Part shown: positions 52,918 through 62,137 of the stretch, piece by piece
Layout: every line of letters begins with the position of its first letter
How positions within the stretch are numbered: the first letter of the stretch is position 1
Source: Myxococcaceae bacterium
GTDB lineage: Bacteria > Myxococcota > Myxococcia > Myxococcales > Myxococcaceae
DNA: 64,000 nt
Direction: 5' to 3'
Assembly (NCBI GenBank): GCA_017881265.1
Contig: JADGRA010000048.1
Coordinates: 54,061 to 118,060 of the forward strand
Notes under the pieces: generated by a model
Database searches by the model: none
Told to the model about the DNA's origin: nothing
Seen by the model: only the letters and a program-made list of their open reading frames with translations
Translations under genes and position numbers: made by a program

Positions 52918-54102
52918 TCAGCCGGCCGTCAGCTGGTGCAGCGCGCGCGTCAGGGCCTCCAGCGCGCCCGCCGGCACCAGCAGACTGACCTGCAACGGCC
53001 CGGTGTGCACGGCGTGCACCGGCACGCCCAGGCTGGCCGCCGTCGTCAGCGCCTGTTCCAGAAGCCGCGGCTCCGTGCCCACCCCCGCCCCCACCACTGT
53101 TACCGTCCCGAGGCCCGGCACTTCCCGCACCGTCTGCGCGAAGGCCTGGGCTACGGCCGCGCGCAGCGCCTGCTGGCCGTGGACGTCGGCCAGGGGCAAC
53201 GCCACCAGCACCTCCGCCGGCGGGCCTTCCCCCCCCTGCCCCAGGACGAAGCGGGTGCGCACCTGGCGTTCCGCCAAGAAGTCGAGGAGGGAGGCCAAGG
53301 CCCCGGTGCGCGTGGCCAGCACCCAGAGGTCCGCGTCGGAGGCCACCGCCGTCACCGGGGGCTGCCCCGCGGCGATGCCCGGAATGCGCGTACCCGTCCC
53401 GGCCGCGTGCGCGTGCAGCGCGTGGATGACGATGGCATTGGCCTTCGCCCACTCCACCGCCTGCGCGTTCAGCACCCGGGCCCCGGCCGAGGCGAGCTCC
53501 TGCATCTCGTCGTAGCCAAGGCTTTGCAGCTTGCGCGCCTCGGGCACCAGGCGCGGGTCGGCCGAGAAGATGCCGTCCACGTCGGAGAAAATCTCGCAGG
53601 CCTCGGCCGAGAGGGCGGCCGCCAGCGCCACCGCGGTGGTGTCGGTGCCTCCGCGGCCCAGCGTCGTCACCTCGCGCTCGCGGGACACCCCCTGGTAGCC
53701 GGCCACAATCACCACCTTGTCGCGGGCGAGCTCCTCGAGGATGCGCACCGGGCGCACCTCTAGGATGCGGGCGGAGGCATGGGACTCATCGGTGATGATG
53801 CCGCTCTGGCTGCCGGTGAAGCTGATGGCCGGGACGCCCAGTTCCTGCAGCGCCATGGACAGAAGCGCCACGCTGATGCGCTCGCCACAGGTGAGGAGCA
53901 TGTCGAGCTCACGCCGTGGCGGGTCCGCCGACATCTGCTTGGCGAGCTCGAGCAACTCATCGGTAGTGTCGCCCATGGCCGACACCACCACCACCAGCTG
54001 GTGTCCCTCAGCCCGCCGGGCCCGCACCCGGGCCGCGACGCGGCGGATGCGGGCGACGTCCGCGACGGAGGAGCCACCGTATTTCTGGACGATGATGGAC
54101 AT
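52918..54102 (-). CDS. lysC: Aspartate kinase
   Basis: A 394-aa enzyme that phosphorylates L-aspartate at the head of the lysine, threonine and methionine pathway and the diaminopimelate branch. Motifs: [51 protein letters not shown] and [13 protein letters not shown]. The C-terminal ACT-like region ([29 protein letters not shown]) usually binds the regulatory amino acid. It is convergent with the ATPase gene 24 bases away and divergent from the ABC operon. The ATG at 54102 is well placed before the first strand. Confidence 0.95.
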   Translation of the reverse strand: MSIIVQKYGGSSVADVARIRRVAARVRARRAEGHQLVVVVSAMGDTTDELLELAKQMSADPPRRELDMLLTCGERISVALLSMALQELGVPAISFTGSQSGIITDESHASARILEVRPVRILEELARDKVVIVAGYQGVSREREVTTLGRGGTDTTAVALAAALSAEACEIFSDVDGIFSADPRLVPEARKLQSLGYDEMQELASAGARVLNAQAVEWAKANAIVIHALHAHAAGTGTRIPGIAAGQPPVTAVASDADLWVLATRTGALASLLDFLAERQVRTRFVLGQGGEGPPAEVLVALPLADVHGQQALRAAVAQAFAQTVREVPGLGTVTVVGAGVGTEPRLLEQALTTAASLGVPVHAVHTGPLQVSLLVPAGALEALTRALHQLTAG

Positions 54103-54231
54103 GCCTTCCCCAGGGGGGCCCGTGCAGGTTTCGGGCCTTTAGCATGACGACCGGGGTTGACAGGCCCGGCGGCACGGCTATGAAGCCCGCCGCTTGAGCG
54201 CGAGCGCCCCAGCGGAGGCCGGAGTCGACCC

Positions 54232-54957
54232 ATGTCGATGATTGAGGTGAGTCACCTCACCAAGCGCTACCGCGAGCGCATCGCGGTCGATGACCTGACT
54301 TTCAGCGTCGCCCAAGGAGAGATTCTCGGCTTCCTCGGCCCCAACGGCGCCGGGAAGACCACCACCATGCGCGTGCTGACGGGCTTCCTGCCCGCCTCCT
54401 CGGGCCTGGTGAAGGTGGCCGGCCACGACGTCTTCGAGGAGCCACTGGCGGTGAAGCGCCAGATTGGGTACTTGCCCGAGACGCCGCCGCTGTACCCGGA
54501 GATGACGGTGCGCGGCTATTTGCGCTTCGTGGCCACGCTGCGGGGCGTTGGCCGCGGCCAGCTGGCCGCGGAGCTGGACCGGGTATGCCAGGCCACCGGC
54601 ACCACCCATGTGATGGGGCGTGTCATCCAGAACCTCTCCAAGGGCTTCCGCCAGCGCGTCGGCATCGCCCAGGCGCTGCTCGGCTCCCCCGCGGTGCTCA
54701 TCCTCGATGAGCCCACCGAGGGCCTCGACCCCATCCAGCGGGCCGAGGTCCGCGAGTTGATTAAGGGCCTGGCCGGCCAGCACACCGTCATCCTCTCCAC
54801 CCACATCCTGCCGGAGGTGGTGATGACGTGCGAGAAGGTCCTCATCCTGCACCAGGGCCGCCTGGTGGCCTTCGACACCCTGGCCGCCCTCGGCCAGGCG
54901 GAAGGCTCCGCCGAGTCGCTCGAGGAAACCTTTCTCCGGCTCACCCGGGCCGCCTGA
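54232..54957 (+). CDS. ABC transporter ATP-binding protein (GldA-like)
   Basis: A 241-aa ATPase subunit. Walker A GPNGAGKTTTMRVL, Q-loop in IGYLPETPPLYPEM, signature LSKGFRQRVGIAQ, Walker B AVLILDEPTEGLDP and the switch His in STHILPEVV are all intact. The next three genes supply the membrane and accessory parts, so it is the first gene of a four-gene operon. Related systems in Bacteroidetes (GldA/F/G) are linked to gliding, but the same architecture occurs in many non-gliding bacteria. Confidence 0.92.
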   Translation: MSMIEVSHLTKRYRERIAVDDLTFSVAQGEILGFLGPNGAGKTTTMRVLTGFLPASSGLVKVAGHDVFEEPLAVKRQIGYLPETPPLYPEMTVRGYLRFVATLRGVGRGQLAAELDRVCQATGTTHVMGRVIQNLSKGFRQRVGIAQALLGSPAVLILDEPTEGLDPIQRAEVRELIKGLAGQHTVILSTHILPEVVMTCEKVLILHQGRLVAFDTLAALGQAEGSAESLEETFLRLTRAA

Positions 54958-54968
54958 AGGGGACTTCC

Positions 54969-55772
54969 ATGCGCAACGCGCTCGCCATCGCCAAGAAGGA
55001 ACTCACCCTCTACTTCACCACGCCGTGGGCCTACGTCGTCTTCACGGCGATGCTCGGCATCTCCTCCTTCTTCTTCGTGGCGCTGCTGCAGGACTTCCGC
55101 CAGGCCCACCTTCTGGCCCGGGCCTACGGCTGGGAGCGACTCGGCCCGGACTACGGGGCGTTCAAGAATCTCACCGACGGCGTGGTGGTGAATCTGTGGA
55201 ACACCATCGCGGTCATCACCCTCTTCGTCGCGCCCTTCCTCACCATGCGCCTCTTCGCCGAGGAGCGCCGGAACCGGACGCTGGAGCTGCTCCTCACCCT
55301 GCCGGTGCGGCCGCGCGAGATTGTGCTGGGCAAGTTCCTCGGCGGGGTGGGCATCTGCTCGGCGGCCCTTGGCGTCACCATCATCTACCCCATCACCCTC
55401 GCCCTCTTCGGGGCGAGCGAGTCGGGCCGGGCCCTGGAGTGGAGCACGGTGCTGCTCGGCTATGCCGGGCTCCTCTTGTGGGGCGCCACCTGCATCGCCA
55501 TCGGCATGTTCGTCTCCGCCCTCACCGAGTCGCAGATGCTGGCCGCCATCCTCACCTTCGCCGTGGCGCTGGTGTGGTGGCTGCTCCAGGGGGTGGTGGT
55601 TCAGGCGGAGGAGCCGTGGCGCTCCATCGGCACGCACCTGGCTTTCAGCGCCGAGCTGTCGCCGCTGCTCCGCGGGGTTCTGGACCTCAAGTCGGTGGTC
55701 TTCTTCCTGTCGGTCATCTTCTTCGCGCTCGTGCTCACCGACCGCGCAGTGGAAGCGCAGCGCTGGACGTGA
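54969..55772 (+). CDS. ABC-2 type permease (GldF-like)
   Basis: A 267-aa inner-membrane permease with about six helices. It starts MRNALAIAKKELTLYFTTPW and shows the conserved ABC-2 block EERRNRTLELLLTLPVRPRE followed by VLGKFLGGVGI. The reading frame is open upstream to 54828 inside the ATPase gene, but the ATG at 54969 is the natural start, eleven bases after that gene. It would pair with the GldA-like ATPase. Confidence 0.9.
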   Translation: MRNALAIAKKELTLYFTTPWAYVVFTAMLGISSFFFVALLQDFRQAHLLARAYGWERLGPDYGAFKNLTDGVVVNLWNTIAVITLFVAPFLTMRLFAEERRNRTLELLLTLPVRPREIVLGKFLGGVGICSAALGVTIIYPITLALFGASESGRALEWSTVLLGYAGLLLWGATCIAIGMFVSALTESQMLAAILTFAVALVWWLLQGVVVQAEEPWRSIGTHLAFSAELSPLLRGVLDLKSVVFFLSVIFFALVLTDRAVEAQRWT

Positions 55773-55779
55773 GGCCTGC

Positions 55780-57348
55780 ATGAGCAAGGCAACCCTCGGC
55801 AAGGTTCTCGGTGCGCTCGGGCTGGTCTCGCTGCTGTCCGCGCCGTACACCTACTTCATCACCGGCTCGGGCCCCCTCACCGGCATCAAGGGACTGGTCG
55901 GTCTCGCCCTGATTGGGGCCTACTTCGCCACCAACCTCGGCCAGCTCAACCAGTTCGCGAGCCGGCGGTCGACCTTCTACGTGGCCTCCTCGGCGCTGCT
56001 CGCCCTGGCCGTCCTGGCCGGGCTGGGGGCGGTCAACTACATCGCCGCGAAGAGGCACAAGAGTTGGGACCTGACGGCCAGGAAAATCTTCACCCTCGCC
56101 CCGCAGACGCGCAGTGCCCTGCACGCCCTGAAGGCGCCGGTGACGGCCTTCGTCTTCCTGCCGCCCACCGACGCGGACTACGGCTATGTCGACCGGCTCT
56201 TGGCCCGCTACCACGCGGAGGCGCTGGACAGGTTCCTGGTCGTATTCAAGGACCCGCGCAAGTCGCCGGACCTGGCGGCGAAGTACCAGCTGCGCGAGGG
56301 GCAAACCACCATCGTCCTCAGCCGCGGCACGGGCGAGCAGGAGCAGCACACCACCGTCTCGGTCGCGCCGGTCCAGGGGGTGAGCGAGCAAGACGTCACC
56401 AACGCGCTCCTCAAGCTCGACCAGGTGGGTCAGCGCCACGTGTACTTCCTCAGCGGGCACGGCGAGTGGCCCCTGGACCCCTCCGCCGAAGGCGCGAGCC
56501 TGTCCGAGATGCGCAAGTCCCTCTTCCAGGAGGGCTACCAGCCGCTGGTGCTCAATCTCCTCGGCGGCAAGGGGGTGCCCCGGGACGCCGCGCTCCTGGT
56601 GGTGGCGGCAGCCCGCAGCAGGCTCAGCAAGCCGGAGCTCGACCAGCTCGGCGCCTACCTGGCCGAGGGCGGGCGGATGCTGCTCTTCGTCGACGCGCTC
56701 CTCGAACCGGGGCTGGAGCCCCTGCTCGCCCCCTACGGGGTGCGGGTGGACCCCGGCATTGTCGCCGACGAGGAGTACGGCGTGGGGAGCCCCTTCATCG
56801 TCGCCACCCACTTCTACGGGGACCATGAGATGGTACGCGACCTCTCCCGCCTTCAGGTGAACGTGGAATTCCCGACTTCCCGTGGCTTCACCCTTCTCCG
56901 GGAGGGCCTCCTTCCTGGCGTCCACACCGAGCCGGTGGTGGTGACGTCGAGCAGCGCCTGGGAGGAGCTGGAGCCCGCCAACGCGCCCCGGCGCTCGCCC
57001 GGGGAGCGCACGGGCAGCATCCCTTTGGTGGTGGCGGCGAGTCGCCCCATTGCAGAGTCCAAGGACCGGCGCACGCCGGACATGCGGCTGGTCGTCTTCG
57101 GCGACTCGGAGATTCTCCTCGACCCCAACTGGCGGGATGAGCCCAACCGCAACCTGGTCATGAACGCGGTGGCCTGGGCTTCTGGCAGCCCGGAGCAAAT
57201 CACCATCCGCGCCCCGGACCGCGACGTCTCCAGCCTCGACCTCGACAGCCAGCGCCTCGGCCGCATCCGCTTCCTGGCCACGGACCTCCTGCCGCTGGCC
57301 CTGCTCGGGGCCGGCCTGGCGGTGTGGCTGACACGGCGGAACCAATGA
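55780..57348 (+). CDS. GldG-type ABC accessory protein
   Basis: A 522-aa protein of the ABC_transp_aux family. Two helices at the start (LGALGLVSLLSAPYTYF and SALLALAVLAGLGAVNY) and one at the end (LLPLALLGAGLAVWL) flank a large extracytoplasmic domain (KSWDLTARKIFTLAPQTR, YFLSGHGEWPLDP, GGRMLLFVDALLEP). The ATG at 55780 is used; the long upstream extension is shadow of the permease. Its stop overlaps the next start as ATGA. Substrate unknown. Confidence 0.88.
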   Translation: MSKATLGKVLGALGLVSLLSAPYTYFITGSGPLTGIKGLVGLALIGAYFATNLGQLNQFASRRSTFYVASSALLALAVLAGLGAVNYIAAKRHKSWDLTARKIFTLAPQTRSALHALKAPVTAFVFLPPTDADYGYVDRLLARYHAEALDRFLVVFKDPRKSPDLAAKYQLREGQTTIVLSRGTGEQEQHTTVSVAPVQGVSEQDVTNALLKLDQVGQRHVYFLSGHGEWPLDPSAEGASLSEMRKSLFQEGYQPLVLNLLGGKGVPRDAALLVVAAARSRLSKPELDQLGAYLAEGGRMLLFVDALLEPGLEPLLAPYGVRVDPGIVADEEYGVGSPFIVATHFYGDHEMVRDLSRLQVNVEFPTSRGFTLLREGLLPGVHTEPVVVTSSSAWEELEPANAPRRSPGERTGSIPLVVAASRPIAESKDRRTPDMRLVVFGDSEILLDPNWRDEPNRNLVMNAVAWASGSPEQITIRAPDRDVSSLDLDSQRLGRIRFLATDLLPLALLGAGLAVWLTRRNQ

Positions 57349-58820
57349 AGGCCCGCAGCCGCACCCTGGTCGCCGGGCTGGTGGCGCTCTTCCTCGCCGC
57401 GGGTGCGGGGCTGTACGCCTACTTCGGCGTCCTCAAGAGCGACCAGAAGGCAGCCGCCGCCAAGGAGGCGAGCGAGCAGATGGTGGCCCCGGTGGAGGCG
57501 GCCGACGGGGGAACGGCGCTAGCGTGGGGGTGGTTGAAGACTCACTTCGTCCGCTACGACCGGCTGGTGGTGACGGCCCGGGGCGAGACGACCGAGCTCG
57601 GGCGCTTGCCCGATGGGGCGTGGGTCATCAGCCGTCCCTTCCGGACCCGGGCCGACGTGCACGCGTCCGAGGACATCATCTCCACCCTGCAGGCGCTGCG
57701 GCTCAACCGCACCATCGACGAGCGGCCGACGGACGAGGACCTGGCCGGCTACGGGCTGAAGCTCCCGCGCTTCTCCGTCACCGCCACCGCGGAGGGCGCG
57801 CCGTCCGTCACCCTCTTCGGCGGGGTGGAGAATTCCTTCGACGGCTCCGTCTACGTCCAGCGCGCGGGCGACGCGCACGTGTACGCGGTGGACGGCGCCA
57901 CCCGCGCGGCCTTGGACAAGTCCACCGAGGAGCTGCGGGCCCGGGACGTCCTCGGGCCGCGAGACCTCGCGCTGCTCGGCATCCAGCTGAAGAGCGCCCG
58001 GCATGACTGGGCGCTGGCGCGCGAGCCGGAGCACCCCTGGGCCTTCCAGAAGCCTTCCGGCGTGCTGGCCGACGGCGGGGCCGTCTCCGGCTGGGTGGCC
58101 GGACTGGCCAAGCAGCGGGCGGTGAAATTCCTCGTCGACTCACCGGCCGAGCGCAAGCGCACCGGCGTGGAGAAGCCGGCCGTCGACGCCAGCTTCCGCC
58201 GCCAGGACGAGACGGTGCGGGTGCGGCTGGCCGCCGGGCCGTCCGACAGCGACCCGGCCTTCGTGCTGCGCGAGGACAGCTTCGGCACCACGCTGGCGGA
58301 GCTGCCCCGCACGGCGCTGGCCGCCCTGGACGTCCCCTCGGCGGAGCTCCGCGACCGGCGCGTCCTCATCTTCCAGCCGGCGGACGTGGAGCGCATCCGC
58401 TTTCTGCCCGAGGGGGGCGGCATGGCCCTGGTGCTGCAGCGGGAGGCCGGCGCGTCAGGCGCGGCGCCGCGGTGGCTGTTGGCCTCGCGCACGCCGCAGC
58501 CCGCCTCCGGTGCCAAGGTGGGGACGCTGCTGTACGCCCTGGCCAGCCTCAAGTGGCTGCCGCTGGAGGAGGCGGCACCGAAGGACCCGGGCCTCGGCGC
58601 CAACGCGCATACCGTCGTCCTCGAGGACGGCGCGGGCAAGGTGCTGGCGACGCTGGTGCTGGGAAAGACGGCGTCCCAAAAGGGGCCGACGGTGTGGACC
58701 CGCTCGGCCGCCGGCGAGGTGGTGCAGGTGGATTTGTCTCGACTTCCGGCCCTGCCCAGCCGGGCCGAGGACGTGCTGGACAACTCCCCCGACGCGCCCT
58801 CCCCGGACGCCTCCCACTGA
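57345..58820 (+). CDS. DUF4340-domain protein
   Basis: A 491-aa protein anchored by one N-terminal helix ([21 protein letters not shown]). The rest contains DUF4340 features, with repeated blocks such as [38 protein letters not shown] and [23 protein letters not shown]4340 proteins are regularly encoded beside GldG-type ABC systems, as here, and presumably act with them outside the membrane. The ATG at 57345 overlaps the previous stop. Confidence 0.88.
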   Translation: MKARSRTLVAGLVALFLAAGAGLYAYFGVLKSDQKAAAAKEASEQMVAPVEAADGGTALAWGWLKTHFVRYDRLVVTARGETTELGRLPDGAWVISRPFRTRADVHASEDIISTLQALRLNRTIDERPTDEDLAGYGLKLPRFSVTATAEGAPSVTLFGGVENSFDGSVYVQRAGDAHVYAVDGATRAALDKSTEELRARDVLGPRDLALLGIQLKSARHDWALAREPEHPWAFQKPSGVLADGGAVSGWVAGLAKQRAVKFLVDSPAERKRTGVEKPAVDASFRRQDETVRVRLAAGPSDSDPAFVLREDSFGTTLAELPRTALAALDVPSAELRDRRVLIFQPADVERIRFLPEGGGMALVLQREAGASGAAPRWLLASRTPQPASGAKVGTLLYALASLKWLPLEEAAPKDPGLGANAHTVVLEDGAGKVLATLVLGKTASQKGPTVWTRSAAGEVVQVDLSRLPALPSRAEDVLDNSPDAPSPDASH

Positions 58821-58833
58821 GGGCCGGGCGCCT

Positions 58834-58863
58834 CCCCCCCCCCGGGTGACGAACCCCGGGGGG
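58834..58863. terminator. G/C hairpin after the ABC operon, probable terminator
   Basis: A C run followed by GGG (58834-58846) can pair across the loop TGACGAA with CCCC and GGGGGG (58854-58863), a strong stem with one bulge. It follows the DUF4340 stop by 13 bases. There is no T tract. Another GC-rich inverted segment follows up to about 58905. Confidence 0.45.
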
Positions 58864-58911
58864 CCGGGCAGCCGTCCCCGGGGTGGGGGGGAACGGCCCG
58901 GCAGCCGAATC

Positions 58912-58940
58912 TTGACATCCGCGGTGCCCAGCCGTTATTC
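58912..58940 (+). promoter_or_regulatory. Sigma70-type promoter of rpoZ
   Basis: TTGACA at 58912-58917 is a perfect -35 box. A 17-base spacer leads to TTATTC at 58935-58940 as -10. The rpoZ ATG is 41 bases downstream of the -10, and GGAGGAAG just before it is the ribosome site. Confidence 0.75.
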
Positions 58941-58980
58941 GCCCGCTTTCCCGCGGCTTTGGAAGTCTGGAGGAAGTTTC

Positions 58981-59223
58981 ATGGCACGCGTCACCGTCGA
59001 GGACTGTCTGCCTCTGGTGGACAACCGCTTCGCCCTGGTGCTGCTTGGCGCCCGCCGGGCCCGGCAGCTCATGGCGGGCGCCCGTCCGGTGCTCGACATC
59101 TCGAAGAACAAGCCGCCCGTCCTCGCCCTGCGCGAGGTGGCCACCGGGAAGGTGAAGTTCGACCGGGACGTCCGCGAGACGCTGTCCGGTAAGTACGACC
59201 CGCCCAAGCCGGCCACCCTGTAG
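58981..59223 (+). CDS. rpoZ: RNA polymerase omega subunit
   Basis: An 80-aa cytoplasmic protein that helps fold and assemble the beta-prime subunit of RNA polymerase. The family pattern [28 protein letters not shown] and [19 protein letters not shown] is intact. A good GGAGGAAG ribosome site precedes the ATG, and the frame's upstream extension is not used. It appears to be monocistronic, with its own promoter and a convergent gene after it. Confidence 0.94.
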   Translation: MARVTVEDCLPLVDNRFALVLLGARRARQLMAGARPVLDISKNKPPVLALREVATGKVKFDRDVRETLSGKYDPPKPATL

Positions 59224-59229
59224 TCAGGG

Positions 59230-59247
59230 GTCCCCCCCCAAGGGGAC
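59230..59247. terminator. Short hairpin between rpoZ and the convergent regulator gene
   Basis: GTCCCC (59230-59235) and GGGGAC (59242-59247) form a six-base-pair stem with loop CCCCAA. It lies between two convergent stops, at 59223 and 59256. No T tract, so only weakly supported. Confidence 0.35.
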
Positions 59248-59255
59248 AGTGCTTC

Positions 59256-61220
59256 TCAGGCCGCGGCGGAGGCTGCACCGAGGGAGACGACGCCGCGCCG
59301 GACGAGGTCCCGCAGCGTCTCCTCCACCTCGATGGGAGACTCATCCACCCGACTCAGCACCTCGCGCGGGCTGAGTTTCTCCTCGCACAGAAGGCGCGCC
59401 GTCTCGAGCCAATTCTTCGGGCCGTTCTGCGCATACACCCGGTAGAGGTCCAGGTTGACGTGGATGGCACCCGGGTTGACGAGGGCTCCGTCCCGCAGCT
59501 TCTCCGCATTCTCGTTCAGCAGGGTGGCCGCCCGGTCCAGAAGCTGCGCCACCGGCAGCATCAGCGTCTGGCGGGGGGCCGAATCCCCGGCCGTCCAACT
59601 GGCCTCGGCGCAGCGGCTGGCGACGAAGGCATTCAGGGCGCGCTCCCCCACCGCCTGGTGGCCGCCGGTCTGCGCCTGGGCGTGTACCCCGACGCCCCGG
59701 CGGAAGTGGACTTCATAGGTGGCAAAGCTGTCCCGGCCGCGCAGCCGGCCCGTCATGCCATGCCCCGACAGGGCGCGCAGCACCCAGCCGAGCCCCAGGG
59801 TCCCCACCGGCAGGGTGGACAGCTTGCCCGACGCCATCGCTGCGGCGGCCTGGGCGCGCGGGGTGAGCAGCTGCTTCACCGCCTCGGCCAGTGCGTCCAG
59901 CCGCAGCGTCTTCGGGAAGTAGGCCTGGGCGCCCGCGTCCAGGGCCCTGAGTTGCTCGCGGTAGTCGTCCTGGCAGCTGAGCAGCGCGAAGGGCACCTCG
60001 CGCGTGCGGTGGTCCTCGCGCAGCGCGGTGAGCAGCCCCCAGCCGTCCAGCTTGGGCATGTTGAGGTCGGCGATGATGAGGGCGAAGTCCCCGGCCAGCG
60101 CCGCCTCGAAGCCGGCCACGCCGTCGGCGGCGGTGGTCACGGTGTAGCCGAGACGCCGGAAGAACTGGGCAAACATCCGGCACAGCTCCGCGTCGTCGTC
60201 CACCAGCAGCACAGACCCCGGGCCACAGGCCACCGTCTGCTTCGCCTCCGCCGCCGGCGCTGGACGCTGACGGGCGACGGCCGGGGCCGCGGCCAACGGC
60301 ACGGCGGCGCGGGCGTGCAGGACGCTCTTGAGCGGCGGGGCGCGGGGGGTGAGGGCCTCCGGCTCGACGAAGAGTTCCTCGCCCTCCAGGGCGTCGTCGC
60401 CGGCCGCCTCCTCCTCGACCTTCGGGCCGGCGGCGGTCGTGGTGGTCCGGGGCGTCTCACTTTCGACGAGGACGCCGGCCGTCAGCGGCGGCTCGTCCGC
60501 GGAGAAGCCGTCCAGCTCCACGTCGATGGCGAGGTCGACCTCGGAGGAGGCCTCCGCCGCCGGCGCGTCTGGCAATTCGATGACGAAGCCGGCGCCGTCG
60601 CCCTGCTGGCCACCCAGCTCGATGAAGGCCCAGGGCGTGCGCGGCAGGGCGAGCATGGCCCCGAGGGCCATCATCCCGGTGGCGGACTGGTGCCGGGCCC
60701 AGCGCAGCACGCCGTTGGCGAAGAAGGCCTGACTCTCATGGGGGTGGCCGGGGTTCACCTTGAGGGCGCCCGAACGCAGCGTCTGCTGGATGTGGTCCAC
60801 CATCCGCGCCGCCTCGAAGCCCACCACCGTGCCGGAGCGCTCCGGCAGCTGCGCCAGCATCGCGCGCACGGCCGCCGGGTGCTCGAACCCGGAGAACGGC
60901 TCGTGCAGCAACCCCACCACGCCGCTGCGGGCCTGGGCGACGAGCGGTTCATCCACCGTGTTGAGGCAGAGGGCGAAGACGGGGAGGCGGGCCTGGGCCG
61001 GGTCGCGCAACAGCGACTGCAGCACGTCCACCAGCGGGCCGCTGCCCAGCTCCGCATGCACCAGCACCGCGTGCGGCCGCGCCGGCCGGAGGGCGGCCAG
61101 CAGCCGGCGGGCGTCCGGCACGGCGCGGAAGCGGAAGTCCGCACGGCGAAACGCCTCGGCCATCTCCCGGGCCAGCTTCGGCTCCGGCTCCACTGCGATG
61201 ATGTCCAGGACGTCGCCCAC
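59256..61220 (-). CDS. Multidomain response regulator (degenerate receiver, DUF4388, intact receiver, DUF4388)
   Basis: A 654-aa cytoplasmic protein. The first ~120 residues resemble a receiver domain without its acidic pocket (IIAVEPEPKLAREM, and AVLVHAELG where Asp is expected). A DUF4388-like part follows around TLRSGALKVN and GVLRWARHQSATGMMALG. After an acidic linker comes an intact receiver: SVLLVDDDAELCRMF, the phosphoacceptor Asp in ALIIADLNMPKLDG, and the Lys in AYFPKTLRLD. The C-terminal DUF4388 part starts at about GTLGLGWVLRALSGHGMTG. The start is a GTG at 61220 with GGAGG upstream. No kinase is adjacent, so the partner is unknown. Confidence 0.82.
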   Translation of the reverse strand: MGDVLDIIAVEPEPKLAREMAEAFRRADFRFRAVPDARRLLAALRPARPHAVLVHAELGSGPLVDVLQSLLRDPAQARLPVFALCLNTVDEPLVAQARSGVVGLLHEPFSGFEHPAAVRAMLAQLPERSGTVVGFEAARMVDHIQQTLRSGALKVNPGHPHESQAFFANGVLRWARHQSATGMMALGAMLALPRTPWAFIELGGQQGDGAGFVIELPDAPAAEASSEVDLAIDVELDGFSADEPPLTAGVLVESETPRTTTTAAGPKVEEEAAGDDALEGEELFVEPEALTPRAPPLKSVLHARAAVPLAAAPAVARQRPAPAAEAKQTVACGPGSVLLVDDDAELCRMFAQFFRRLGYTVTTAADGVAGFEAALAGDFALIIADLNMPKLDGWGLLTALREDHRTREVPFALLSCQDDYREQLRALDAGAQAYFPKTLRLDALAEAVKQLLTPRAQAAAAMASGKLSTLPVGTLGLGWVLRALSGHGMTGRLRGRDSFATYEVHFRRGVGVHAQAQTGGHQAVGERALNAFVASRCAEASWTAGDSAPRQTLMLPVAQLLDRAATLLNENAEKLRDGALVNPGAIHVNLDLYRVYAQNGPKNWLETARLLCEEKLSPREVLSRVDESPIEVEETLRDLVRRGVVSLGAASAAA

Positions 61221-61514
61221 TGCGCTGCCTCCGGGGCCGCTGCGGCCCGTTTCAGTGGGAAGCAAAGCAACCGCCGTGCCGGACCCTTCTCGACGGAAGA
61301 AGGCCCGTTGGCAGAGTGTCCGGCGACCCGGTCCACCCGTGGAGACGGCGCCATTCATTCGAGTTGAGAGGGGCGCCACAGGGGCGACACCCCAGGGAAG
61401 GGCGAAGCCGAGGGTGGGTGAAGGGTCACCCTGCGCGCTGAACCGCACCCCCCTGCCCCACCCACCCCCCCTTGGGAGGGGACGGCGCGCGCTCGGGCGG
61501 GCGGGAGGGGCCCT

Positions 61515-62078
61515 TCAGCTGCTGGCGAAGTGCTCGAGCTTGGCAGCCGCCCCCAGGCGGTAGGCGTAGCGCAGTACCTGAAGCAGCTGCTCGAGACGGC
61601 GCGCCGCGCACAGGGGCAGAAGGCGCGCGCAGAAGGCACGGGCCAGCCGGTTGGCCTCCCCGTAGCGGCGCCGTTCCAGTGTCGTCAGGCCGGCGCGCAG
61701 GTGCGTCTCGTCAAACAGCGTCCGGTGCAGCACGGCCGCCCAGCCCCCCCGGCCGCCGCTCCAGGCCCGCAGCAGCAGCAGGGCAAACTTGTCCACCTCC
61801 GCCTGGGCTTCCAGTTCCAGCAGGGACACCGGCCGCGAAAGTTCCGCGGAGCGCGCCAGGTAGAGGAAGTGGCTGACGCCTTCGGCCAGCTGGCAGAAGG
61901 GCCCGAGGGCGCCACTCGGGCACTCGGCAAGGACGTCCGGGGCGAGGTAAAGGCCCAGTTCCAGGCCCCCGTCCGCCTCGTGGACGAGGAGCGCCTCGGC
62001 CGAGGAGGTGTCCGCCCCCAGGGCCTGCGCCTGCTCGGCGTCGACCAGGAAGCCTGCCGCCCGGTGCGTGCAGCGCAC
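61515..62078 (-). CDS. Conserved myxobacterial hypothetical protein (start uncertain)
   Basis: A 187-aa cytoplasmic, Leu/Ala-rich protein without a recognised domain. Clear helical segments include GPFCQLAEGVSHFLYLARS, LEAQAEVDKFALLLLRAW and a final LEQLLQVLRYAYRLGAA. A GTG at 62078 is the first usual start in frame. However, about 20 residues upstream (APAWVDAVQDHLEAIYA) also look coding and reach the stop of the previous gene, where only a CTG could start them, or a one-base loss in GGGG may have broken the frame. The pair with the next gene upstream appears to be an operon. Confidence 0.7.
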   Translation of the reverse strand: MRCTHRAAGFLVDAEQAQALGADTSSAEALLVHEADGGLELGLYLAPDVLAECPSGALGPFCQLAEGVSHFLYLARSAELSRPVSLLELEAQAEVDKFALLLLRAWSGGRGGWAAVLHRTLFDETHLRAGLTTLERRRYGEANRLARAFCARLLPLCAARRLEQLLQVLRYAYRLGAAAKLEHFASS

Positions 62079-62137
62079 GGCGTAGATGGCTTCCAGGTGG
62101 TCCTGGACCGCGTCGACCCAGGCCGGAGCCCCACCAC

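Noticed and set aside
54232..58820. ABC operon considered as an antibiotic or bacteriocin exporter
   Set aside because: No biosynthetic or immunity genes nearby, and the GldG plus DUF4340 pairing points to a different, broadly distributed system.
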